The position numbers and the translations under genes were made by a program. Source: Spirochaetaceae bacterium (GTDB taxonomy: Bacteria > Myxococcota_A > UBA9160 > UBA4427). From it: 64,000 nt of DNA. Numbering within the stretch: the stretch's first letter is position 1; every line of letters starts with the position of its first letter. Below, piece by piece: positions 10,278-17,839 of this stretch. The stretch is taken from positions 186,001 to 250,000 of the forward strand of contig JACKFD010000006.1 of assembly GCA_020632655.1 (NCBI GenBank), in the 5' to 3' direction. A model generated the notes under the pieces. That model saw only the letters and a list, made by a program, of their open reading frames with translations. It ran no database searches and was not told where the DNA came from.

Positions 10278-11177
10278 ATGGAGGATCGTTCGTTGGACGT
10301 CACGTCGACCCGACCGACCGGATGCGAAGTCCCCCGACCGGGCCTCCGGCGAAGGCAGGACACGATCTCGGCAGCACTCTACTGGACGATCCACGCCGCC
10401 TGCGCCCTCGTCCTCGTGACCGGGGTGAGCGCCGCGGACCTGATCCTCTGCCTCGCACTCTTCTGGCTCCGACTCTTCGGGATCACGGGCGGCTACCACC
10501 GCTATTTCTCCCATCGCAGCTACCGCACGAGCCGCCCCTTCCAGCTCGTACTCGCGACCCTCGGCTGCGCCGCGACCCAGAAGGGACCGCTCTGGTGGGC
10601 CGCCGGCCACCGCCGCCACCATGCCTTCTCCGACCGCGAGGGCGACCTGCACTCGCCCCGCGACGGCTTCTGGTGGGCGCATCAGGGCTGGATCTTCGAC
10701 GGCCGCTTCGACGCGACCGAGCACGAGCGCGTACGCGACCTCGGCGCCTTCCCCGAGCTCGTCTGGCTCGACCGCTGGCACCCCGTCGTCCCGCTCGCCC
10801 TGGCCATCGGCTGCTTCGCCTGGGGCGGGCTCTCGGGCCTCGTCTGGGGCTTCTGCGTCTCGACGACGCTGCTCTGGCACGCCACCTACTCGATCAACTC
10901 CCTCGCCCATCGCTTCGGCACGCAGCGCTACGAGACCGGCGACGACAGCCGGAACAACCTCTGGCTGGCGCTGCTGACCCTCGGCGAGGGCTGGCACAAC
11001 AACCACCACCACTACATGGCGTCGTGTCGGCAGGGCTTCTTCTGGTGGGAGGTCGACGTGACCTACTACGTGCTGCGGGGCCTCTCGGCCGTCGGTCTGG
11101 TCTGGGACCTGCGCGAGCCACCGGCCCGGCTCCTCGCACCCGCGGACACCGATCCCGAGGCCCGGCTGGCCGCCTGA
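10278..11177 (+). CDS. Acyl-CoA (delta-9 type) fatty acid desaturase
   Basis: A 299-residue membrane di-iron desaturase that introduces a double bond into acyl chains, adjusting membrane fluidity. The three histidine boxes are HRYFSH (about residue 74), HRRHH (about 111) and HNNHHH (about 238), in stearoyl-CoA-desaturase spacing. Hydrophobic spans lie around residues 32-66 and 168-205. The ATG start at 10278 has no strong ribosome-binding site. An operator-like palindrome lies ~80 bp upstream. It is convergent with the kinase-like gene (10 bp between stops). Confidence 0.93.
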   Translation: MEDRSLDVTSTRPTGCEVPRPGLRRRQDTISAALYWTIHAACALVLVTGVSAADLILCLALFWLRLFGITGGYHRYFSHRSYRTSRPFQLVLATLGCAATQKGPLWWAAGHRRHHAFSDREGDLHSPRDGFWWAHQGWIFDGRFDATEHERVRDLGAFPELVWLDRWHPVVPLALAIGCFAWGGLSGLVWGFCVSTTLLWHATYSINSLAHRFGTQRYETGDDSRNNLWLALLTLGEGWHNNHHHYMASCRQGFFWWEVDVTYYVLRGLSAVGLVWDLREPPARLLAPADTDPEARLAA

Positions 11178-11186
11178 GCCCGGGGA

Positions 11187-11894
11187 TCAGGATCGCGCGG
11201 GCATAACGAGGCCGATGCGCGTGCCCGACCCGGCCCGCGTGATCTCGACCCGGCCGCCGAGATCGCCCACGAGCCTTCGGGCGATGCCGACGACGAGCGC
11301 ACGGCCACGCAGCGCGGCACCCGGGGCCAGGTCCTCCTCGGCACCGTCGTCCTCGAGGTCCAGTCGCGAGGCCCCTCCCGGCAACGCCGTCACGCGCACG
11401 GCGAGCTGCCCGCGCGGCACGAGATGCGCGAGGGTGGAAGCGACGAGCGCGCGCAGCAGCGGCGCCATCCAATCCGTCTGCGGCAGCCGGGGCGGAGGCT
11501 CGTCGCAGGGCGCGATCGTGACGCGCACGCCCCGCGTCCCCTCGTCCTCGAGCTCGCGCGCCAGCGCGTCGAGCAGCCGGTCCCAGCCGATGCCGGGATC
11601 CTCCGTCGTGCCGCCGGCGCCCGCCTCGGCCGGCCGGGGGACGGGACCCGAGCCCAGGATCGGGCGCAGCAACGCGAGCAGCGGTGCCGACCGCGCGGCG
11701 AGCTCGTCGATCGCGAGGCTGCCCGCGGCGAGCCCACGCGCATCGAGGTCGTCGTCGAGCAGGTGGGCCTGGAGCCGGATCGCGCCGAGGTGGTTGCCGA
11801 CCTCGTGCGCGATCGCGAAGACGAGCGCGTCACGATCCGGCGTCTCGTCGCCGGCCCGCCCCGGGCGCGCCTCGCGCAATCGCCTGCCCTCCAT
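11187..11894 (-). CDS. Degenerate histidine-kinase-like protein
   Basis: A 235-residue soluble protein. It has an H-box-like AIAHEVGNHLGAIRLQAHLL near residue 30, matching the HExxN phospho-acceptor helix. It ends in a HATPase_c-like tail: LEDDGAEEDLAPGAALRG (G1-like), then ALVVGIARRLVGDLGGRVEI and GSGTRIGLVMP. The segment where the N-box asparagine should lie reads LVASTLAHLV, so ATP binding may be impaired. No sensor or membrane segment is present. The start at 11894 is uncertain because no good ribosome-binding site is seen; 12014 is an alternative. It diverges from a PP2C-like phosphatase gene, which suggests a shared signalling function. Confidence 0.6.
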   Translation of the reverse strand: MEGRRLREARPGRAGDETPDRDALVFAIAHEVGNHLGAIRLQAHLLDDDLDARGLAAGSLAIDELAARSAPLLALLRPILGSGPVPRPAEAGAGGTTEDPGIGWDRLLDALARELEDEGTRGVRVTIAPCDEPPPRLPQTDWMAPLLRALVASTLAHLVPRGQLAVRVTALPGGASRLDLEDDGAEEDLAPGAALRGRALVVGIARRLVGDLGGRVEITRAGSGTRIGLVMPARS

Positions 11895-11929
11895 CCCGAG
11901 CTGCTGCTTGCCCAGACCGATCGGGTCCT

Positions 11930-11935
11930 TACACT
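11930..11935 (+). promoter_or_regulatory. Candidate -10 element toward the PP2C-like gene
   Basis: TACACT lies in the divergent region, pointing towards the phosphatase gene 165 bp downstream. Similar TACRCT hexamers precede metF, fabH and the cyclophilin gene in this window. Confidence 0.25.
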
Positions 11936-12099
11936 CGCCCGCCGACGCGCTCGGCACGTCCCGGCGCCCGACCGAGGTCCGCCGGGCGGCCCCGATACGG
12001 GCGGCGCGGAGCATAGACGACTGCGGTGGATCGGCGCGCGACGATCGCGGCGCACGGGCCACCCGACGCACCCGGGAGCGGAGAGGAGGGCCGGACAGG

Positions 12100-12924
12100 A
12101 TGCAGACGGCCTTTCTGCGGGGACGCCAGCACGGACGCGTCGGCACCCTCGCACTCGAGGGGCAGGGCCCGGCAGCGATCGCGCTCTCGCGCGGCGGTGC
12201 GTACAAGACCTACTCGCACACGGATCCCAACGAGGACTGCGTCGCCTTCGCCCTCGGCGAGGGCGGCCAGCTGATCGTCGCGGCCGACGGCCATCACGGC
12301 GAGCTCGGCTCGGAGGCGGCGGTCGCTGCGATCCTCGAGGAGTTCGCGGCGACCTGGACCGCGGCGACGGCGCCGACGCGGGATCCCGGGGCGTGGCGCG
12401 AGCTGGCGCTGGACGCGCTGCTTCGGGCCAACCGCGCCGTGCTCGAGGTAGCGGGACGGACGCAGCTGCCGCCTGCGCCGACGACCTTCGTGCTCGCGCT
12501 GGTGCGACCGCACGAGGATCTGATGCTCCACGTCTCGGTCGGCGACAGCCATCTCTTCGCCGTGGACGCGACCCGGGCGGCCGAGCTGGGCGGGCGCGAT
12601 CCCGAGTGGAAGTTCACGCCCTTCCTCGGCTACGAGGAGGCGCGCCGCGAGCTGCTCGAGCGCTATGCGTCGGTCGGCACCCGCGCCGTCGCCGACCTGC
12701 GTGCGGTCGTGCTCGCGACCGATGGCCTGTCGGAGCCCGGGATCGGCGTGCCGGACCCGGCCGCGGCGGTGCATGGTCGGGTGCTCGAGGCGGGCGACGA
12801 GGGACGCGCGGACCGGGCGGCGGTGCAGGCGTGTCGGAGCATCGTCGAGACGGCGATGCACGCGCATCGACGCCAGAAGGCGGGCGACAACATGGGCTGC
12901 TCCGTCCTCTGGCTCGGGGACTGA
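12100..12924 (+). CDS. PP2C-like serine/threonine phosphatase
   Basis: A 274-residue protein with PPM/PP2C-type metal-site motifs: PNEDCVAFAL (about residue 47), VAADGHHGELGSEAAV (about 65, replacing DGMGG), LATDGLSE (about 206) and AGDNMGCSVLW at the C-terminus (final Asp-Asn). These metal-binding acids suggest an active Mn/Mg-dependent phosphatase removing phosphate from Ser/Thr. GGAGGG lies 10-15 bases before ATG 12100. It is convergent with the FAD oxidoreductase gene and divergent from the degenerate kinase. Confidence 0.82.
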   Translation: MQTAFLRGRQHGRVGTLALEGQGPAAIALSRGGAYKTYSHTDPNEDCVAFALGEGGQLIVAADGHHGELGSEAAVAAILEEFAATWTAATAPTRDPGAWRELALDALLRANRAVLEVAGRTQLPPAPTTFVLALVRPHEDLMLHVSVGDSHLFAVDATRAAELGGRDPEWKFTPFLGYEEARRELLERYASVGTRAVADLRAVVLATDGLSEPGIGVPDPAAAVHGRVLEAGDEGRADRAAVQACRSIVETAMHAHRRQKAGDNMGCSVLWLGD

Positions 12925-12976
12925 GCGGCGGGCGGACGTCGCGCCATGTGCGCGGCGGCGCGCAGACTCGTCGACC

Positions 12977-14167
12977 TCAGGGCGAGTCCCAGCGCAGCAC
13001 GTACTCGGCGAGGGCGAGGGCCGCCGTCAGCCCGGGCGACTCGATACCGAGGCACGCGACGAAGCCCGGCGCACCATACGCGCCGCACTCCTCGACCACG
13101 AAGTCCCGGAAGCCTTCGCCGGGCCCCGCGAGCTTGGGTCGGATGCCGGCGTAGTCCGGCGAGAGCCGCGCTCCGGCGATCGCGGGGAGATAGCGCGCGA
13201 CGGCGTCCCGGAAGCGGTCTGCCTTGGCGCCATCGACCTCGAAGCCGATCTCGTCGACGTACTCCGCATCCGGCCCGAAGCGCGCGCGTCCGGCGAGGTC
13301 GAGGGTCAGATGGATGCCGAGGCCCGCCTGCTGCGGCACGGGGTAGACGAGCCGACTGGGCAGCCCTCGCGCGATGCGGGTGGACTCGGGGCCGCCTTCG
13401 AGGACGAAGTAGTCGCCCTTGCAGGGATGCTGCCGCCACCCGAGCGCATCGACCGCGACGCCGGCACGCTCTGCGAGCCCGTCCGCCTCGAGCCCCGCCG
13501 CATCGACCACGAGCCCCACGTCGAGCCCCTCGCTCCCGCCGTCGCCGCCCCGCACGTCGAGGCGCCAACCGAAGCTCGTCGTCGCGAGCGCTTCGACCCG
13601 ACGGTCCAGGGCGAGCACGGCGCCCTGCGCCTCCGCTTCCGCCAGGAGCGAGAGACAGAGTCCGTGCGCATCCACGATGCCCGTCTCCGGCGAGTGCAGC
13701 GCCGCCGTCGCGCGCACGCCCGGCTCCAGCGCGCGCAAGGCCGAGGTCCCGATCGGCGCGAGCCCTTCGACGTCGTTGGCCCGACCCTTCGCGAGCAGGT
13801 CCGCGAGCACGTCCTCCTCCTCGGGCCGCGTCGCTACGATCAGCTTGCCGAGACGACGATGGCCGACACGCCGGGCGCCGCACCAGTCGTAGAGCGCGCG
13901 GCGCCCCTCGACGCAGAGCCGTGCCTTCAAAGAGCCGGTCGGGTAGTAGAGACCGGCGTGGATCACCTCGCTGTTCCGGCTGGTGACACCGCGGGCGATG
14001 CCCGACGCCTGCTCGAGCACGATCACGGATCGCCCGGCGCGGGCGAAGGCGGCGGCGATCGCGAGTCCGATGACGCCGGCGCCGACGACCGCGACCTCGA
14101 AGCCCGCGTCCCCCTCGCGCGGGGCCCCGGCGCGGACCGGGCCGCGAGCGCTAGAGCGGCTCGCCAT
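12977..14167 (-). CDS. FAD-dependent oxidoreductase, L-2-hydroxyglutarate oxidase (LhgO)-like
   Basis: A 396-residue DAO-superfamily flavoenzyme. The FAD-binding dinucleotide fold is at residues 24-55 (VAVVGAGVIGLAIAAAFARA). TSRNSEVIHAGLYYP is a signature of the LhgO/YgaF group, and TGIVDAHGLCLSLL and HPCKGDYFVLEG follow the same family. The C-terminal FVVEECGAYGAPGFVACLGI ends in the FAD-contacting GIESPGLTAALA. It likely oxidises 2-hydroxy acids such as L-2-hydroxyglutarate. The start overlaps the end of the upstream kinase gene by 17 bp, so the two are coupled. Confidence 0.87.
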   Translation of the reverse strand: MASRSSARGPVRAGAPREGDAGFEVAVVGAGVIGLAIAAAFARAGRSVIVLEQASGIARGVTSRNSEVIHAGLYYPTGSLKARLCVEGRRALYDWCGARRVGHRRLGKLIVATRPEEEDVLADLLAKGRANDVEGLAPIGTSALRALEPGVRATAALHSPETGIVDAHGLCLSLLAEAEAQGAVLALDRRVEALATTSFGWRLDVRGGDGGSEGLDVGLVVDAAGLEADGLAERAGVAVDALGWRQHPCKGDYFVLEGGPESTRIARGLPSRLVYPVPQQAGLGIHLTLDLAGRARFGPDAEYVDEIGFEVDGAKADRFRDAVARYLPAIAGARLSPDYAGIRPKLAGPGEGFRDFVVEECGAYGAPGFVACLGIESPGLTAALALAEYVLRWDSP

Positions 14168-15113
14168 ACTCCGCTTCGTAGCGCGCGCGGATCGCGTCGT
14201 GATCGAGGTCGATCGACTGCGGACCCCGACGCGCGACCTTGAGCGCGCCCATCAGGCTGCCGAGGCGGACGCCCTTCTCGAGGGGCAGGCCCTGCGCGAT
14301 CGCGAAGAGCAGACCCGCACGGTACGAGTCGCCGCAGCCCGTCGGATCGAGGGCCTGCTCCGCCCGGACCGGTGCCACCTCGATCCGTTCGCTCGAGAGG
14401 TCGAGGCCGAGGTCGAGTCCACCGCGCCGCAGGGTCGAGCCCTCCTCGCCCCGCGTGATCACGAGCGCGCCCACACGCTCCGCGATCCCGTCCTCGTCGA
14501 GGCCCGTCGTCTGGCGCGTCAGCTCCCACTCGTAGTCGTTGCAGATGTAGACGGTCGAGCCCGTGATCGCGGACGTCAGGCTGTCCCGATCGAGGATCGG
14601 GAGGCCCTGGCCGGGGTCGAAGACGCAGTGCACGCCGCGGGCCTTGAGGTCGCGCGCGTAATCGATCATCGCCTGCCGTCCGTTCGGCGAGACGATGCCG
14701 ACCGAGTAGTCGCCCTTCACGTCGGCGATCCGCGCCTCGTGCGCGCGATCCATCGCACCCGGATGGAAGGAGATGATCTGGTTGTTGGAGAGGTCGGTCG
14801 TGATGAAGGCGGCGGCCGTGTACTCGTCGTCGATCACCCGCAGATGGTCGCGGCGCACGCCGTGGCGATCCAGCCAGTCCGCGTAGGCGCCGAGGTCGGA
14901 GCCGACCGTCGCCAGCAGGATGGGATCGAGGCCGAGGCGCTTGAGGTTGTAGGCGATGTTCGCGCCGGTCCCGCCGTATTGCTTCGACATGGCGGGCACG
15001 TGGAACGCGACGTTCAGCTTCTCGAGCTTGTCCCCGACGAAGTGGTTCCGGAAATGGTCCTCGAAGACCATGATGTGATCGATGGCGACCGAACCGGTCA
15101 CGAGCACGGACAT
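14151..15113 (-). CDS. PfkB-family carbohydrate/adenosine kinase
   Basis: A 320-residue ribokinase-fold kinase. It starts MSVLVTGSVAIDHIM, has the substrate motif YGGTGANIAYNLKRLG (about residue 47), and the C-terminal PfkB signature DPTGCGDSYRAGLLFA (about residue 260), where Asp of GCGD is the catalytic base (GCGD replaces GAGD). The sequence style is that of bacterial adenosine kinases, so adenosine or another nucleoside/sugar is the likely substrate. ATG 15113 has GGAGAGGGAAG about 6 bases upstream. It overlaps the FAD oxidoreductase downstream. metF is divergent with ~286 bp between starts. Confidence 0.88.
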   Translation of the reverse strand: MSVLVTGSVAIDHIMVFEDHFRNHFVGDKLEKLNVAFHVPAMSKQYGGTGANIAYNLKRLGLDPILLATVGSDLGAYADWLDRHGVRRDHLRVIDDEYTAAAFITTDLSNNQIISFHPGAMDRAHEARIADVKGDYSVGIVSPNGRQAMIDYARDLKARGVHCVFDPGQGLPILDRDSLTSAITGSTVYICNDYEWELTRQTTGLDEDGIAERVGALVITRGEEGSTLRRGGLDLGLDLSSERIEVAPVRAEQALDPTGCGDSYRAGLLFAIAQGLPLEKGVRLGSLMGALKVARRGPQSIDLDHDAIRARYEAEYGEPL

Positions 15114-15387
15114 CGTTCGCTTCCCTCTCCTGCGCATCCTGCACGGCGGCACCGTGCGTCATCCGACCTCCGAGCCCCCGCTCCATGGACGCAGCGCACC
15201 CGGCCTCGGCAGACCCCGCACGCTCGGACCGCCGGCCGCGCAGTCTCGCCGCTGCCCCGGATCACGTCAACGCCGACGATGCGAAGCGCGAACGCGACTC
15301 GGGTGAAGGGTCGAGTCCGACCGGGGCGCTTCGCGACGGGCGCCGAAGGGAGGCGCCGACTCGCCGGATCGGCGTGGAGCGCGGTGC

Positions 15388-15393
15388 TACGCT
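15388..15393 (+). promoter_or_regulatory. Candidate -10 element of metF (leaderless start)
   Basis: TACGCT ends 6 bases before the metF ATG at 15400, which would place the transcription start at the start codon. No ribosome-binding sequence precedes metF, which fits a leaderless mRNA. Confidence 0.4.
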
Positions 15394-15399
15394 CGGCCC

Positions 15400-16263
15400 A
15401 TGGGTATTGCCGACCTCTACCGACGATCCGAACCCGTCATCTCCTTCGAGTTCTTCCCACCGAAAACCGACGCCGGATATCGCGCCCTCTTCCGCACGAT
15501 CGAGGATCTGAAGCAGCTGCGTCCGGGCTTCGTCTCCGTCACGATGGGCGCCGGCGGCAGCACGCGCGAGAAGACGGTCGACCTGACGATCGAGATCACG
15601 CGCACGATCGGTCTGCTCACGATGTGCCACCTGCCCTGCACGGGCTTCCGGCCGAACGAGGTCGGCGCCATCCTCGATCGCCTCGAGGAAGGGGGGGTGC
15701 ACGACGTGCTCGCGCTGCGCGGTGACCCGCCGCGAGACGATCCCGACTTCCGACCGCCGCCCGACGGCTTCCGCTATGCGAACGAGCTCGTCGAGTACGT
15801 CGCCCGCCGCAGCCGCTTCACGATCGGCGCGGCCTGCTCGCCCGAGGTCCATCCCGAGGCCCCCGACGCCGAGACGGACCTCGTGAACCTGAAGCGCAAG
15901 GTCGACGCCGGAGCGCATTTCCTCGTCAGCAACTTCTTCTTCGACAACCAGAAGTTCTTCGACTTCCTCGCACGCGCCCGCGCGATCGGCATCCGCGTCC
16001 CGATCGTCCCGGGCATCATGCCGATCGCGACGGTCGAGGGCATCCGACGCATGGCCGGCGTGAACGGCACGTCCTTTCCGCCGGAGCTCGAGGCCGAGCT
16101 CGTGCGGGTCGAGGGCGACGACGAGGCGACCTACGCCCTCGGCGTGCGCTGGGCGACCGAGCAATGTCGCGAGCTGCTCGAGCGGGGCGTGGACGGGATC
16201 CATCTCTATACGCTGAACCGCTCGCCCGCCTCGCGCGAGATCCATCGGAACCTCTTCGGCTGA
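15400..16263 (+). CDS. metF: 5,10-methylenetetrahydrofolate reductase (MetF)
   Basis: A 287-residue flavin-dependent TIM-barrel enzyme that reduces 5,10-methylene-THF to 5-methyl-THF for methionine synthesis. Family motifs: ISFEFFPPKT with the catalytic Glu (about residue 15), VTMGAGGSTREKT, LALRGDPPRDDP (about residue 108), and the FFFDNQKFFDF segment. Length is standard. It starts directly after a putative -10 box with no leader. The stop codon overlaps the purN start (ATGA), so the two folate genes are translationally coupled. Confidence 0.96.
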   Translation: MGIADLYRRSEPVISFEFFPPKTDAGYRALFRTIEDLKQLRPGFVSVTMGAGGSTREKTVDLTIEITRTIGLLTMCHLPCTGFRPNEVGAILDRLEEGGVHDVLALRGDPPRDDPDFRPPPDGFRYANELVEYVARRSRFTIGAACSPEVHPEAPDAETDLVNLKRKVDAGAHFLVSNFFFDNQKFFDFLARARAIGIRVPIVPGIMPIATVEGIRRMAGVNGTSFPPELEAELVRVEGDDEATYALGVRWATEQCRELLERGVDGIHLYTLNRSPASREIHRNLFG

Positions 16264-16943
16264 TGCCCCCGAGTGCCCTCCCCGACCCGAAGCCCGCCAC
16301 ACCCGGAGCGAAGCTGCGCCTCGCCGTCCTGCTCTCGGGCAGCGGCACGAGCCTCGAGAACCTCTTCGAGCACATCGACGCCGGTCTGCCCGCCGAGGTC
16401 GTCTGCGTGCTCGCCTCGAAGAAGAACGCCTACGGTCTCGAGCGCGCCGAGCGACGTGGCGTGCCGGCCCTGGCCGTCCCGCGCCGCGACTTCCCCGACG
16501 TCGCGCGCTTCAACGACGCGCTCCACGAGGTGCTCGACCGCTTCGCCCCCGACCTCGTCTGTCTGCTCGGCTTCCTCTCGCCCTTCGAGCTGCGGGGACG
16601 TTATGCGGGACGCGCGCTGAACGTGCATCCGGCCCTGATCCCGGCCTTCTCGGGAAAGGGCTTCTACGGACACCACGTGCACGAGGCGGTGCTCGCGGCG
16701 GGGGTGAAGCTCACGGGGGCGACCGTGCACTTCGTGAGCGAGGGCTACGACGAAGGGCCGATCCTCCTGCAGGGCGCCGTGCCGGTCGAGGACGACGACA
16801 CGCCCGAGACCCTCGCCGCCCGGGTCCAGGCCCTCGAGCGCGAGCTCGTGCCCCGGGCGATCCGGCTGATCGCCGAGGGCCGCGTCGTGATCGAGGACGG
16901 GCGGACGCGGCTGCGACCGGAGGCCCCGGCCCGGTCCGCCTGA
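16263..16943 (+). CDS. purN: Phosphoribosylglycinamide formyltransferase (PurN)
   Basis: A 226-residue enzyme that transfers a formyl group from 10-formyl-THF to GAR in purine synthesis. It contains LAVLLSGSGTSLENL at the N-terminus, LLGFLSPFELRGRYAGRALN (about residue 100), the catalytic NVHPALIPAFSGKGFYG with Asn/His, and GATVHFVSEGYDEGPIL with the catalytic Asp. The start ATG overlaps the metF stop by ATGA. It is the last gene of a folate-linked pair, followed by a small hairpin. Confidence 0.95.
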   Translation: MPPSALPDPKPATPGAKLRLAVLLSGSGTSLENLFEHIDAGLPAEVVCVLASKKNAYGLERAERRGVPALAVPRRDFPDVARFNDALHEVLDRFAPDLVCLLGFLSPFELRGRYAGRALNVHPALIPAFSGKGFYGHHVHEAVLAAGVKLTGATVHFVSEGYDEGPILLQGAVPVEDDDTPETLAARVQALERELVPRAIRLIAEGRVVIEDGRTRLRPEAPARSA

Positions 16944-16960
16944 GCGGCCGACGGGCCGCT
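16943..16960 (+). terminator. Hairpin after purN
   Basis: AGCGGCC-GACG-GGCCGCT starts at the last base of the purN stop codon. The 7-bp GC stem lacks a T-run; it may separate purN from the imuA transcript. Confidence 0.4.
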
Positions 16961-16970
16961 TGACAGAAGC

Positions 16971-16985
16971 GAACAAAGAGCGAAA
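16971..16985 (+). promoter_or_regulatory. Putative LexA-type direct repeat upstream of imuA
   Basis: GAAC-N7-GAAA lies 8 bases before the imuA start. It resembles the GAAC-N7-GAAC (GTTC-N7-GTTC) LexA box of alphaproteobacteria. A related GAAA-N7-GAAT lies 7 bases before dnaE2, and both genes share GCGAAAGT and TCAGGC in their leaders. Confidence 0.4.
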
Positions 16986-16993
16986 GTCAGGCG

Positions 16994-17839
16994 ATGCCCC
17001 CCGCGTCCCCCGACTCCCCGGTCGGTCGGGCTCGTGGTCCCGTTCGCGCCGCCGCCCGGACCGCCGGGAGCGGCGCCCTCGAGGCCCTGCTCGTCGACCT
17101 CGCCCCCCACCTCCAGCGCGGCACCACCCTCGAGGCCCGCCATCGCGGCGCCGACGGTGATCGCCTGCGGCTCGCCTCGGGCGTCCCCGCCCTCGACGCC
17201 CGGCTGGGCGGCGGCTTCCCGACCGGACGCCTGTGCGAGATCTACGGCCCGCCCTCCTCGGGACGCACCGCCCTCGCCCTCTCCCTGCTGGCGGGGACGC
17301 TCGCCCGGGGTGGGCTCGCGGCCTGGATCGACCCGGCCGACGCCTTCGATCCGACCTCGGCGGCCGAGGCGCTGGGCGCTTCGGCCGGGAGCCTGGAACG
17401 ACTGCTCTGGGTCCGCGCCCGGACCGAGCAGGAGGCCCTGCGCAGCAGCGAGCGACTGCTGCGCAGCGAGGGCTTCGGGCTCGTCGTCCTCGACTGCGTC
17501 CACCTCGCGGACCCCACCCGGAGAGCGAGCCCGCGGACGGGCTTCCGCGACGCGGACTGGCTGCGGCTGTCGCGACTCGCAGCCAGCGCGCGCACGACGC
17601 TCCTGGCCCTCTCGAGCACACCGCGGACGGGCGCCCGGGCGGAGCTGGTGCTCGAGCTCGCACCGCGCGGCCCACGCTTCCTCGGCCCGCCCGACCTGCT
17701 CGACGCACTCGAGACGACGGCCGTCCTGCGCCGCCATCGCTCCCGGCCGACGGATCAGGCCATACCCTTCTCGATCGCGTCCCCGATCGTACCCGCGATC
17801 GCGCTCCCTTCGGACGACGCCGCGCACGACGCATGTTAG
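16994..17839 (+). CDS. imuA: ImuA, RecA-like subunit of the mutasome
   Basis: A 281-residue RecA/SulA-like ATPase-fold protein. The central LRLASGVPALDARLGGGFPT is the RecA/ImuA-type entry, followed by a Walker A-like GPPSSGRT (residues 85-92) and a hydrophobic LVVLDCVHL resembling Walker B. ImuA works with ImuB and DnaE2 in damage-induced mutagenesis. The order imuA-imuB with an ATGTTAG overlap is diagnostic. Its leader carries a LexA-like repeat. The C-terminal ~50 residues are low in conservation. dnaE2 is not directly downstream but 5.5 kb further along. Confidence 0.9.
   Translation: MPPASPDSPVGRARGPVRAAARTAGSGALEALLVDLAPHLQRGTTLEARHRGADGDRLRLASGVPALDARLGGGFPTGRLCEIYGPPSSGRTALALSLLAGTLARGGLAAWIDPADAFDPTSAAEALGASAGSLERLLWVRARTEQEALRSSERLLRSEGFGLVVLDCVHLADPTRRASPRTGFRDADWLRLSRLAASARTTLLALSSTPRTGARAELVLELAPRGPRFLGPPDLLDALETTAVLRRHRSRPTDQAIPFSIASPIVPAIALPSDDAAHDAC

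Noticed and set aside
15280..15399. Possible S-adenosylhomocysteine or SAM riboswitch before metF
   Set aside because: A GGCGCC hairpin is present but none of the conserved SAH core sequence is seen, and the promoter appears to sit 6 bases before the ATG, leaving no leader.
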